A DNA stretch of 12,289 nt from JBBTSQ01 sp038078755. GTDB taxonomy: Bacteria; Patescibacteriota; Minisyncoccia; Phycocordibacterales; JBAYGS01. The notes under the pieces were generated by a model. That model searched no databases, was not told where the DNA came from, and was given only the letters and a program-made list of their open reading frames with translations. Shown one piece after another: positions 1 through 6,700 of the stretch (position 1 is its first letter; the number at the start of each line of letters is the position of its first letter). A program made the translations under genes and the position numbers. The stretch spans positions 1 through 12,289 of the forward strand of contig JBBTSQ010000007.1 of NCBI GenBank assembly GCA_038078755.1, written 5' to 3'.

Positions 1-360
1 TTGAAGCGTCAGCACAAATGGCACTTTTGGATGGACCAGTTTAAAAAACAGCGCCGCAAAGCCGGCATAGTTTGCCATAATCGACCATGTCATATCAAAA
101 ATATTTTCACGATGAAGTTCACAAGCTTTTTTACACGCCGTAAATGGAAAAAGGTATTTTGAAAGAGTCGAAACCATGCCGACTCGATGTACAAGTACAT
201 TTCCAATCTTTTCTTTTGGTAAATCGCTTTTTGCACCCAAGGTGATCATATGAAATTCAAAATCACTACCGAGCCTATCAGTGAGTTCTTTGACCGCTAT
301 TTCCGCTCCGCCGACATAGTTTGGGTAATACACCAGTGAAAATATCAGTATTTTTTTCAT
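1..360 (-). CDS. Glycosyltransferase (GT-B, family 4-like), N-terminal part only
   Basis: The reading frame starts with ATG at 358-360 and stays open to the left edge, giving 120 residues. It begins MKKILIFSLVYYPNYVGGAE. A hydrophobic first strand followed by a short loop ending in GG(A)E is typical of the N-terminal acceptor-binding domain of GT-B glycosyltransferases (family 4, GT1-like), as found in polysaccharide and glycolipid synthesis. The next stretch, IAVKELTDRLGSDFEFHMIT, matches the first helix and second strand of that Rossmann fold. The C-terminal nucleotide-sugar domain lies outside the window, so donor and acceptor cannot be named. The gene is downstream of the LTD-PKD gene on the same strand, separated by a palindromic element whose end lies within about 10 nt of this start. 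A GGGAG stretch sits about 13 nt upstream of the ATG, too far for a normal ribosome binding site. Family call is fairly firm; substrate unknown. Confidence 0.78.
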   Translation of the reverse strand, partial: MKKILIFSLVYYPNYVGGAEIAVKELTDRLGSDFEFHMITLGAKSDLPKEKIGNVLVHRVGMVSTLSKYLFPFTACKKACELHRENIFDMTWSIMANYAGFAALFFKLVHPKVPFVLTLQ

Positions 361-370
361 ATGATTTTAT

Positions 371-479
371 ATTCTCCCTTTCCTAAAGGGAGCACCGTCA
401 GTACTCTGGCGTGGAGGGATTTATATTGAATTCAAAAATCCCTCCCCCTTCGGGTACTCCCTTTTGGTAAAGGGAGAAT
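371..479. repeat. Nested palindromic element (REP/MITE-like)
   Basis: This intergenic element between the LTD-PKD stop and the glycosyltransferase start is a palindrome of palindromes. The outer arms (ATTCTCCCTTT at 371-381 and its complement at 469-479) bound the element. Each outer arm is also its own hairpin: CTCCCTTT/AAAGGGAG at 374-392 and again at 457-476. The core is a 10-bp perfect stem, GGAGGGATTT (413-422) with AAATCCCTCC (436-445), around a loop containing GAATTC. No T-tract follows any stem on the minus strand, so a simple intrinsic terminator is less likely than a dispersed palindromic repeat. It could still block or terminate transcription between the two genes. Confidence 0.75.
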
Positions 480-508
480 CAAGAGAAGCCAGTCTCTATC
501 ATAACAAC

Positions 509-1987
509 CTAGTGGATGATTTCAAAATCATCCTCTTCCTCCGACGGCTCCTCTTTCTTCTCCGTAATCCCTTTTTTGTGCGCAAACCACATTCCCCCGA
601 ATATCAGAGCCACAAAACCGGATAAGCCGAGCATCCATACTGCCACACTATCTGATTTTCGAGGCACCGACAACACCTCAGTATCGCTACCCTCAACAAA
701 AGCTTCAGCCGATGCAACAGTGGCCACTTGCGACTGATTCGCACGTAAATTTTTCTCACTGACCGCCGCTTTTGTGGTAATAGCTTGTGAGGTGGGAGTA
801 GATGACTCACTACCTGCCCCCACAGTACTTGCTTTGGGGACAATTGGAAGGTATTGGTGCGCCACTTCCCCATTTGGGTACAACAACTCGGCAGTGCTGT
901 CAGTAACAAATAATCCCGAGATGTTGTTTGGAATTGAGAGTGTTCCGCGGGGAGAGACAACTGTGTGTGCGGGAAGTAAAAACAATCCTGCGTCATTTTT
1001 TAAGTACCACCGAGACAGGTCGAGCTCAACTGCCGTACCATTGGTAATGGTCGCGTATCCATCCACACCCTTCACTATTGTACCTATGGTAAGCGCGGAC
1101 GGCACTATTGTTACCACCTTTTTATCAACAGCACTGTATTGTCCCGAAGCCACATCAAGAAAAACCGTGTAGGTCCCGGGCAGTGCATACGTGTGCAAGA
1201 CCGACAGTCCTTCGGCAATAGCGCCGTCTCCAAAATTCCAAATCAATCGAGCATTTACCAGTAGCTCTTTTTTCAAGCCATAGGCTTTGCCTGAAAACAG
1301 TAAAGAGGCACCGGTTACTCCACTTACATCTTCTCCGGCATCGGCATAGATTTGAGGAATAGTCGCTCCGACCGAAGCGGTTTGTGAGGTGCCTGAAGTA
1401 GTAGTATTTGGAGACGATGTATTACTAGTCGAACCAGCGGTGGTTGTATTTGAACTAGATGTCGTCTGACCACCATCTGAAGAGGTGGTAGTGTCAGAAG
1501 TAATACCGGCTCCCGGCGAAGGCGTGCTTGCCGAAAATGTCGAGCCGTTCCGCACCAGAGACTTGCCGTCTCCAGCAGCGCCGAGCGATCCGCTGTAGCT
1601 GACTTGGTCAATCACCACATCTCCATCTTTGATTGAAATCGCCTCGCCTTCATTACTCAACGAAAAACTACTGTTGAGTATCACGCCGGCAAAATTCGGC
1701 CAGTCAACTTTGAATTTTGCCGGATCGTCAGCGATGATTGCGAAACCTCCAGCCGCGAGCGTGGCCGACCCTTGCGATTCGACCAACGAATGATTGGTAT
1801 TGGCTTCAAATAATTTAAGTGAAGTGAGATCAACTGGAGTACTTCCAGTATTTTGCAATTCAATCCACTCGCGCCCGCTGTCGGTCCCCGACACATCGTA
1901 CATTACTTCAGAAATCAGCACTTGGCCAAAACAGATTACGGGCAAAAAGAGTGCGGTGCAGATTGTAGCCCGGGAAAAATAGTGCAT
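509..1987 (-). CDS. Secreted, membrane-anchored lamin-tail (LTD) and PKD domain protein
   Basis: I chose ATG 1985-1987 (492 residues) because it starts right after the upstream stop (1992-1994), has GAGAAG about 9 nt upstream, and gives a clean signal peptide, MHYFSRATICTALFLPVICFG. A frame extension to 2014 would overlap the ATPase gene. Order of parts: signal peptide 1-21; lamin-tail domain about 22-160 (VLISEVMYD..EWIELQN, the usual LTD opening); Ser/Thr-rich linker about 161-208; PKD domain about 210-298 with WNFGDG and HTYALPGTYTV; a second beta-rich, LTD-like segment about 298-382; a second low-complexity linker; one membrane helix about 447-470; then a Lys and Glu/Asp-rich tail. This predicts an extracellular beta-domain protein held by a C-terminal anchor with an acidic cytoplasmic tail, probably a surface or adhesion factor. 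It is cotranscribed with the ATPase upstream; function is inferred from domains only. Confidence 0.82.
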   Translation of the reverse strand: MHYFSRATICTALFLPVICFGQVLISEVMYDVSGTDSGREWIELQNTGSTPVDLTSLKLFEANTNHSLVESQGSATLAAGGFAIIADDPAKFKVDWPNFAGVILNSSFSLSNEGEAISIKDGDVVIDQVSYSGSLGAAGDGKSLVRNGSTFSASTPSPGAGITSDTTTSSDGGQTTSSSNTTTAGSTSNTSSPNTTTSGTSQTASVGATIPQIYADAGEDVSGVTGASLLFSGKAYGLKKELLVNARLIWNFGDGAIAEGLSVLHTYALPGTYTVFLDVASGQYSAVDKKVVTIVPSALTIGTIVKGVDGYATITNGTAVELDLSRWYLKNDAGLFLLPAHTVVSPRGTLSIPNNISGLFVTDSTAELLYPNGEVAHQYLPIVPKASTVGAGSESSTPTSQAITTKAAVSEKNLRANQSQVATVASAEAFVEGSDTEVLSVPRKSDSVAVWMLGLSGFVALIFGGMWFAHKKGITEKKEEPSEEEDDFEIIH

Positions 1988-1991
1988 AAAA

Positions 1992-3893
1992 TTACTTCTC
2001 GATATGCAACACATTTTTCAAAACATCTTCCGGCACTTCTGCTACTGTCTGTTTGTGAAGAGTGGGTGGTACCGGTCGAGCTCGCTCGCTATGCGGACTT
2101 TTTGGAGTGCTATGATTATGCGCCGATGGAGCAGGTTCGATTTTTGGTGCCGGTGATTTGGTCAAACTAGCTAAGGCGTTTTTTAAGGCATTTTTGTCTG
2201 CTTCGGGCTTTAATTCTTTTTTCGGCAAAGGCCGTGATTCTAATTGTGAGAGCGGGATCGGTGCCGGTATTTTCTTTTCAGAAGGTTGTTGTACGGGTGG
2301 CAACGACTGAACTATACGAGGTGGTGGTGGGGTAATCGAGATCGGCTCTTTTTTATCAAGGACTTTCGCTAGTTCGCTTTTCAAATTGCTGAATGGCTTA
2401 TGCTCTTTCGGATCGTTAGGGACGCGAGACTCTGGACGAACATCTCGCGAGACAGGTGGCACGGGAGGAGTGGAAGTAGTACGGGCAGGAGATGATGTTA
2501 CAGGCTTTGAAGGAGGCACGGGCGTACTTGCGAGCGGAACAGGAGGTGCAAGTGGCTTTGATGAAGCTGGAAGCGGTGGAGCGACAGGTTTTGCCGGTTC
2601 ATTTTTTTTGCCACTAAGCCATTCTTGAATTTCTGTTTCCACCACTTTTCGAGGTCGAGCAAATTGGTCTCGTGAAGCCTTGACCACTTCATTGCGCAAA
2701 GAGATATCATTTGGCTTGATAGGGCCGAGCGTGGTGGCAGAAAACGGCTGTGAAGACACGCCATCAATCATCAATTTTAAATAAATTTGAGCAAAGCCCA
2801 AGTTGACCAAATCTTCGGCGGTAAATTGTGGTGCAAATTCTTTTTCCAGCACTTCAGCGTCATAGGCGCCAACACGAAAAGTAATCATCGTGCCGACGTT
2901 GCCAAACACTGCCGCCCGCACCTCCTCCTCCATCTGCTCGATATATTGGTGAGCGATAGTCAGATTGAGCTTGTACTTGCGAGCCTCGGAGAGAATATCG
3001 GCAAATGATTTGTTGGCAAACGATTGAAATTCGTCGACATACAGATAGAAGTTGGGCAATTTTTGAAGCTGTCGTTCGGAGATATCGGCGCGAGACATCG
3101 CTGCGAGATAGATTTTGGTGATCAGCATACTGCCGATGAGGTTGGCATTACCCTCTCCCACTTTGCCTTTTGAAAGATTAATGATCAAAATCTTTTTCTC
3201 ATCCATAATCTTGCGAATATCGAATGACGATTTTGACTGGCCGATTAGATTTCGGATCAGTGGGTTTGAGGTAAACTGCCCCACCTTGTTTTGGATAGCT
3301 GGCGTAGCTTCAGCGGCAAATTTTTCGGTGTACTTGCCGAATTCATCAACCCAAAATGATTTCACCGACGGGTCAGAAACATTTTCCACCACTTTTTTTC
3401 GAAACTCTTTGTCAGAAAGCATTTTGTTGACTCCGAGCAAGGTCGCGCCCGGATATTCAAGCAGAGCCAGAATGGTGTTGTTCAAGATGTACGCCATACG
3501 GGCTGACCATGCATCAACCCAAATCTTTTCAAAGGTGCTCATCAAACCATTCGCCACCAAGTGGCGTTTATCAGCGCCCACGTCTTCCATCACATTAAAT
3601 GACACCGGGTGTTCCATATCAAACGGCGCAAAATACAGCACGTCTTTCAAACGCTCTTCGGGAATATAGTCGAGCAGGAGCTCTGCTGTCTTGCCGTGCG
3701 GGTCGATAAAGGCAAAGCCTTCACCATTTTTGATATCCTGCACTGCCATATTTTCAAGCAGAGTCGACTTCCCCATTCCCGTCTTGCCGATGACATAGAG
3801 ATGCCTCGTGCGATCTTTGGCCTTGATGCCAAAGGGCGTTCGCTTGCCCCGCGAATCAGTTTCTGCAAAATAAGTTACCCGATTAAGATCCAT
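1992..3893 (-). CDS. TraG/VirD4-like (type IV coupling protein/HerA-class) P-loop ATPase with proline-rich tail
   Basis: The 633-residue protein has a Walker A motif GKTGMGKST at 36-44, a Walker B strand FYLYVDEFQ at 282-290, and LTIAHQY at 311-317, whose Gln is the usual sensor position in TraG/VirD4/HerA-type motors. The order matches type IV secretion coupling proteins that move DNA or protein using ATP. There is no N-terminal membrane segment, which classical VirD4 proteins have; the protein starts almost at the nucleotide-binding domain. Residues about 433-620 are a proline/lysine-rich, probably disordered tail (repeated APPxP and SKPxxP patterns), ending in a short helical stretch. It heads the unit with the LTD-PKD gene 4 nt downstream, so the two may act at the same surface site. 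No relaxase or VirB4 is in view, so conjugation is not shown. Its -10-like element lies about 10 nt from the ATG. Confidence 0.83.
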   Translation of the reverse strand: MDLNRVTYFAETDSRGKRTPFGIKAKDRTRHLYVIGKTGMGKSTLLENMAVQDIKNGEGFAFIDPHGKTAELLLDYIPEERLKDVLYFAPFDMEHPVSFNVMEDVGADKRHLVANGLMSTFEKIWVDAWSARMAYILNNTILALLEYPGATLLGVNKMLSDKEFRKKVVENVSDPSVKSFWVDEFGKYTEKFAAEATPAIQNKVGQFTSNPLIRNLIGQSKSSFDIRKIMDEKKILIINLSKGKVGEGNANLIGSMLITKIYLAAMSRADISERQLQKLPNFYLYVDEFQSFANKSFADILSEARKYKLNLTIAHQYIEQMEEEVRAAVFGNVGTMITFRVGAYDAEVLEKEFAPQFTAEDLVNLGFAQIYLKLMIDGVSSQPFSATTLGPIKPNDISLRNEVVKASRDQFARPRKVVETEIQEWLSGKKNEPAKPVAPPLPASSKPLAPPVPLASTPVPPSKPVTSSPARTTSTPPVPPVSRDVRPESRVPNDPKEHKPFSNLKSELAKVLDKKEPISITPPPPRIVQSLPPVQQPSEKKIPAPIPLSQLESRPLPKKELKPEADKNALKNALASLTKSPAPKIEPAPSAHNHSTPKSPHSERARPVPPTLHKQTVAEVPEDVLKNVLHIEK

Positions 3894-3903
3894 ACTGCTT
3901 AAA

Positions 3904-3912
3904 AGTATACCA
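3904..3912 (-). promoter_or_regulatory. Extended -10 promoter for the ATPase/LTD unit
   Basis: On the minus strand the sequence reads TGGTATACT, a TGn extended -10 followed by TATACT. No good -35 is seen. The hexamer ends 10 nt before the ATG at 3893, so transcription would start within a few bases of the start codon, and no Shine-Dalgarno is present. This is predicted from sequence only. Confidence 0.5.
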
Positions 3913-4066
3913 GAAGATAGACAAGAAGACGAGTCAGACTAGAAGACCTGTCAGACAGAAAAATGAAACCATTTTTCGGGGGCTTTTAATTCTGATTGTA
4001 AGTTGTCTATTGTGAGTTGTCAGTTCCTCCTCTGTCGTCTGTGTTCTGATGTCTGTATGTCTATCT
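3910..4066. repeat. Cluster of short degenerate tandem repeats in a 190-bp intergenic gap
   Basis: The gene-free stretch 3894-4082 is mostly short repeats. Positions 3910-3955 hold a 17-bp unit (two near-complete copies at 3922-3938 and 3939-3955 plus a 12-bp partial). Positions 3995-4022 hold two copies of a 14-bp unit, ATTGTAAGTTGTCT and ATTGTGAGTTGTCA. Positions about 4030-4066 hold a loose 7-8 bp unit of GTCTGTx type. An AT-rich hairpin, GAAAAATG (3958-3965) with CATTTTTC (3970-3977), sits between them and could be a weak terminator for the glycosidase gene. None has the size or spacing of a CRISPR array. Confidence 0.7.
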
Positions 4067-4082
4067 TGCTCCCCTGCTTCCC

Positions 4083-5219
4083 CTACTCCTTCCCCAACAG
4101 CGCTTCTTTGGTATACACACTCCTTGGATTCCACAGGAGCCATGAATCAAAACCCGCATCATAAGTGGCTTGTATCTGGGCTCGCACTTTATCCGGTCCG
4201 TAGGTCGCTCCTAAATTAAAATCTTGGAGCCATGGGCGCAATTTGTCTGGCGTAGTACTGGCGCGCGCAAAAGCTTTATCCATCGTGTACTTGATCACCT
4301 CGTACGGCTTCTCGGCGGGATTTTTGTACCCATTAAATCCGGGTGGATAGTGTGATGGATAAACCATCGGCGCAATATAATCAAAATACGGCAACGCATG
4401 TTCGAGAACCTGGCCGATATTCAAATCATCAGTATTCGTGGTAGTCATCCCAAACAAATCAGCCGACAACACGACACCCGTTCCCGACAATTCCCGATGG
4501 ACATAGGCAAAAAAATCTCTCATCACCTGCGCCTTCACCTTACCGTCACTCACTGGATAATAAATATCGTTCATATTCCCATCTGACGGGAACCGGATAT
4601 AATCAAAATTGATTTCATCGAACCCATCTCCATAGGCAGAACGAGCCAGAGATACCAGATATTTCCAATACTCTCGCGAACCGGGGTCAACCCAACTCAC
4701 CCCCTTATGATCTTTCCAAATCACACTCGGGTCGCTCTTTTTTTTCACCGCCCATTCGGGCTTTTTGTGAGCCATAAACGGATCTTGGAATGCCGCAATG
4801 CGACCAATAGTATAAATGCCCATCGAATGGAGTGTTGCCAGCAGAACCGGCATATCCGTTACCCTCTTTTCGGTGGCGCCAAACGACAGTGCCAGTGGTT
4901 CAGCAATCGTATACGAGATTTTGCCAGAATAATCTTTAATATCAATAACAATGGCGTTAACTTCTGTCTGTTTCAAAATTTTAAGCACCGGCGCAAACAA
5001 TTTTTCGTTGCCCGGCGTATAACTCGTTACATAAATCCCCTTGACCGACGGCGGTGTCGGAAGATGCACCACCTTGGACAGCGCATCTTCCGGCACTGTC
5101 TCTTTAGTGACCACCTGGGAAGCGACGTTCGGTGCCAAAAATACCACTATCACAAATACAATCACCCCCAAGATAGCGAGTAGACAATACTCTCGTACGT
5201 GCGGGGTGAGCAATCTCAT
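4083..5219 (-). CDS. Membrane-anchored DUF4015 putative glycoside hydrolase
   Basis: The 378-residue protein has one N-terminal membrane helix (about 11-30) and a short linker, then a (beta/alpha)8-type domain from about residue 58 to the end. The signature of the DUF4015 putative glycosyl hydrolase family (PF13200) is clear: VIDIKDYSG at 91-99 and FDEINFDYIRFPSDG at 200-214, then SADLFG (252-257), YIAPMVYPSHY (281-291) and the final strand SWLLWNPRS (359-367). The acidic residues in DEINFD are the likely catalytic or substrate-binding ones by family analogy. The enzyme is expected on the outside of the cell, tethered to the membrane, acting on an unknown polysaccharide. Its ATG overlaps the upstream TGA as ATGA (5216-5219), so it is translationally coupled to the small membrane protein. 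No clear terminator follows; the next stretch is repeat-rich. Family is firm; substrate unknown. Confidence 0.88.
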   Translation of the reverse strand: MRLLTPHVREYCLLAILGVIVFVIVVFLAPNVASQVVTKETVPEDALSKVVHLPTPPSVKGIYVTSYTPGNEKLFAPVLKILKQTEVNAIVIDIKDYSGKISYTIAEPLALSFGATEKRVTDMPVLLATLHSMGIYTIGRIAAFQDPFMAHKKPEWAVKKKSDPSVIWKDHKGVSWVDPGSREYWKYLVSLARSAYGDGFDEINFDYIRFPSDGNMNDIYYPVSDGKVKAQVMRDFFAYVHRELSGTGVVLSADLFGMTTTNTDDLNIGQVLEHALPYFDYIAPMVYPSHYPPGFNGYKNPAEKPYEVIKYTMDKAFARASTTPDKLRPWLQDFNLGATYGPDKVRAQIQATYDAGFDSWLLWNPRSVYTKEALLGKE

Positions 5220-5455
5220 GTTCGATCAGTTGTCGTTACCGAATCATCATCGGGAAATAAGGCCTCGCTGGTCGTTTCTTTTTCAGACAACCCTCCCTCC
5301 GTATGTTTTTGCTTTTTACGAAGCGTATAGGCAGTGACAAACAGACAGATACCCAAGACAGAGAGTATCCCTGCTTGAAATCCGCTTTGTAGACCAATAA
5401 ATGGTGTAATCCCCACCAACACTGATACCAACATAATAAATGACAGTTTGTGCAT
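5216..5455 (-). CDS. Small two-helix membrane protein, unknown function
   Basis: The start at 5453-5455 gives MHKLSFIMLVSVLVGITPFI and 79 residues. A longer frame reaches 5551 but would run through the promoter and the upstream terminator, so I reject it. Two hydrophobic segments (about 4-22 and 28-44) are joined by a short loop, then a positively charged stretch RKKQK and an acidic, polar tail (about 50-79). The positive-inside pattern puts the tail in the cytoplasm. It shares a 4-nt ATGA overlap with the DUF4015 gene, so the two are made together; it may help place or stabilise that enzyme. I do not recognise a family. Its reality rests on the extended -10 element, the coupling and the plausible membrane topology. 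Confidence 0.68.
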   Translation of the reverse strand: MHKLSFIMLVSVLVGITPFIGLQSGFQAGILSVLGICLFVTAYTLRKKQKHTEGGLSEKETTSEALFPDDDSVTTTDRT

Positions 5456-5461
5456 AGCACT

Positions 5462-5472
5462 AGTATATACCA
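5462..5472 (-). promoter_or_regulatory. Extended -10 promoter for the small membrane protein/DUF4015 unit
   Basis: The minus strand reads TGGTATATACT, with -10 TATACT ending 6 nt before the ATG at 5455. This predicts a leaderless or nearly leaderless mRNA. A 7-bp inverted repeat, CCACAAT (5470-5476) with ATTGTGG (5491-5497), overlaps its upstream edge and could be an operator. Confidence 0.5.
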
Positions 5473-5511
5473 CAATCGTATAATTCGGGAATTGTGGAAA
5501 ATTCCGCATAG

Positions 5512-5540
5512 AAAAAGGTCTTGCGGTTAGGCAAGACCTT
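5512..5540 (-). terminator. Intrinsic terminator of the 120-residue gene, overlapping its stop codon
   Basis: A perfect 10-bp stem, AAGGTCTTGC (5515-5524) with GCAAGACCTT (5531-5540), encloses a 6-nt loop. On the minus strand the stem is followed by TTTTTC. The TAA stop of the upstream gene (5527-5529) lies inside the loop, so the last codons form one stem arm. Confidence 0.85.
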
Positions 5541-5889
5541 GGGAACAACACGTCCGAGAAATCCTATCAGCGATATTCCGCTTTAAGGTGTCAGCCGAAC
5601 TTACTTGAATCTGACTGGGAGAAAAAAGTAGCAAAGCCTCACCAGCAAGTTCAAACGAGCCAATCACCAAAAGATGATCAAACACTTTTTTTGCCAGTTG
5701 GTCACGCTCGGCGACATTGGCAGGCAACTGTCTCATAGCCCCAAAGATCGCTCGATACACTATTGGTAATTGGGAACGATCGAGTGGTAAATTACGCGTT
5801 GCTAAAAACGCACGCTCAATTCCTGTAACAGTTACCGGATTGAGATGCGCCAACACATTGGGAGGCGCTTTGGTGTGATGGTTCATCAT
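5527..5889 (-). CDS. Hypothetical 120-residue soluble protein
   Basis: ATG at 5887-5889 has GGAGG (5896-5900) 6 nt upstream, one of the best ribosome binding sites in the window. A second ATG follows at once (5884-5886) at 9 nt spacing, so either could be used. The protein (MMNHHTKAPPNVLAHLNPVT at the start) looks mostly helical and soluble, with no membrane segment, signal peptide or known motif. Two Cys occur near the C-terminus (RTCCSQGLA). An extended -10 lies upstream and the terminator wraps its stop codon, so it is a single-gene unit between rsmI and the membrane-protein operon. I do not recognise the family. The strong expression signals support a real gene. Confidence 0.7.
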   Translation of the reverse strand: MMNHHTKAPPNVLAHLNPVTVTGIERAFLATRNLPLDRSQLPIVYRAIFGAMRQLPANVAERDQLAKKVFDHLLVIGSFELAGEALLLFSPSQIQVSSADTLKRNIADRISRTCCSQGLA

Positions 5890-5917
5890 AGAGAGCCTCC
5901 GTTACAATTCTGGTCCG

Positions 5918-5926
5918 AGTATATCA
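5918..5926 (-). promoter_or_regulatory. Extended -10 promoter of the 120-residue gene
   Basis: The minus strand reads TGATATACT (TGn plus TATACT) in the 45-bp gap after the rsmI stop. Unlike the promoters of its neighbours, it would give a leader of about 20-25 nt carrying the GGAGG ribosome binding site. Confidence 0.5.
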
Positions 5927-5934
5927 CTTTTATC

Positions 5935-6699
5935 CTAAGACACAATCACCACAAATTCACCGCGAATCTTGTCTGGGTGAGAAACAAAATAGGCGAGTAA
6001 TTCGTGTGGTGTGTCAGCGACCACTTGTTCAAATACTTTAGTGAGTTCTCGAGCGATAGTCACCTTCTTTTCTGGCGCAAACTTTTCGAGTGACTCAAGT
6101 GTTTTAATAATCCGATGCGGAGATTCATAAAAAATACAGGTTCGTTCTGAAGTAGCAATTTCTTTAAACAACGTCTCCCTGCCCTTTTTGTGTGGTAAAA
6201 ACCCTAGAAAGGTAAACTGATCGGTCGGCACACCGGCAATCGAAAGCGCAGAGGTTAATGCCGAAGCGCCGGGTACCGCTACAATATGCACTTGTGAGAT
6301 ATCTTCATCCGAGTGATCTTTTTGTTCGTGCGTATGGTCGTGTCCATGGCTGTGCGAATCAGGTTCAATATGGGCGGCGGCAGAATAACCAAATCGCTCG
6401 CGGATTTTTGCCACCAAAAACGTACCGGGGTCAGAAATGCCTGGCGTGCCCGCATCAGAGACCAGTGCCATATTTTTTCCTTCCTCGAGCAAATCACCAA
6501 TTTTATCAATCTTCGAAATCGTGCTGTGTTCGTGATAGCTCATCGACGGCGTATTGATACCGTAACGTTCCAAAAGTCGCGCGGTCATTCGTGTATCTTC
6601 ACACAAGATTAAATCAACCGATTGCAAGACGGCGATTGCTCGAAACGAAATATCTTCCAGATTGCCGATGGGTGTCCCGACTACATAGAGTGTGCTCAT
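5935..6699 (-). CDS. rsmI: 16S rRNA (cytidine-1402-2'-O)-methyltransferase RsmI, short form with His-rich insertion
   Basis: RsmI uses S-adenosylmethionine to methylate the ribose of C1402 in the 16S rRNA decoding centre. The 254-residue protein carries the family motifs in order: VGTPIGNLEDI (7-17), CEDTR (33-37), SDAGTPGISDPG (81-92), PGASA (143-147), FLPHKKGR (167-174), ESPHRI (192-197) and ARELTKVFE (216-224). Two points are unusual. Residues about 104-138, between the SDAGTPG strand and PGASA, form an extra loop with eight His (H110 to H138) and many Asp/Glu, where typical RsmI has only a few residues. The protein also stops just after GEFVVIVS, so the roughly 40-residue C-terminal helical domain of E. 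coli RsmI (about 286 aa) is missing. The ATG lies 1 nt after the murC stop with no Shine-Dalgarno, so it is cotranscribed with murC. Confidence 0.93.
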   Translation of the reverse strand: MSTLYVVGTPIGNLEDISFRAIAVLQSVDLILCEDTRMTARLLERYGINTPSMSYHEHSTISKIDKIGDLLEEGKNMALVSDAGTPGISDPGTFLVAKIRERFGYSAAAHIEPDSHSHGHDHTHEQKDHSDEDISQVHIVAVPGASALTSALSIAGVPTDQFTFLGFLPHKKGRETLFKEIATSERTCIFYESPHRIIKTLESLEKFAPEKKVTIARELTKVFEQVVADTPHELLAYFVSHPDKIRGEFVVIVS

Positions 6700-6700
6700 A

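Noticed and set aside
774..1172. Plus-strand open frame of 132 codons
   Set aside because: It is antisense to the PKD and second LTD-like region, without a ribosome binding site or recognisable motif.
3115..3669. Plus-strand open frame of 184 codons
   Set aside because: It is antisense to the conserved ATPase core, has no domain-like sequence and no start signals.
3910..4066. Possible CRISPR array
   Set aside because: Repeat units are 7-17 bp, directly abutting and degenerate, with no spacers and no cas genes.
3934..4143. Minus-strand frame of 69 codons over the repeat-rich gap
   Set aside because: It overlaps the end of the DUF4015 gene in another frame and reads through the tandem repeats, giving low-complexity protein.
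4707..5183. Plus-strand open frame of 158 codons
   Set aside because: It lies opposite the DUF4015 domain and membrane anchor; composition is that of an antisense shadow.
5456..5551. N-terminal extension of the small membrane protein up to 5551
   Set aside because: It would read through a strong terminator and the promoter, and the extension looks random.
6300..6370. Fusion of RsmI to a metal transporter fragment, suggested by the His-rich stretch
   Set aside because: No membrane segments or transporter motifs accompany it, and RsmI motifs continue in frame on both sides.
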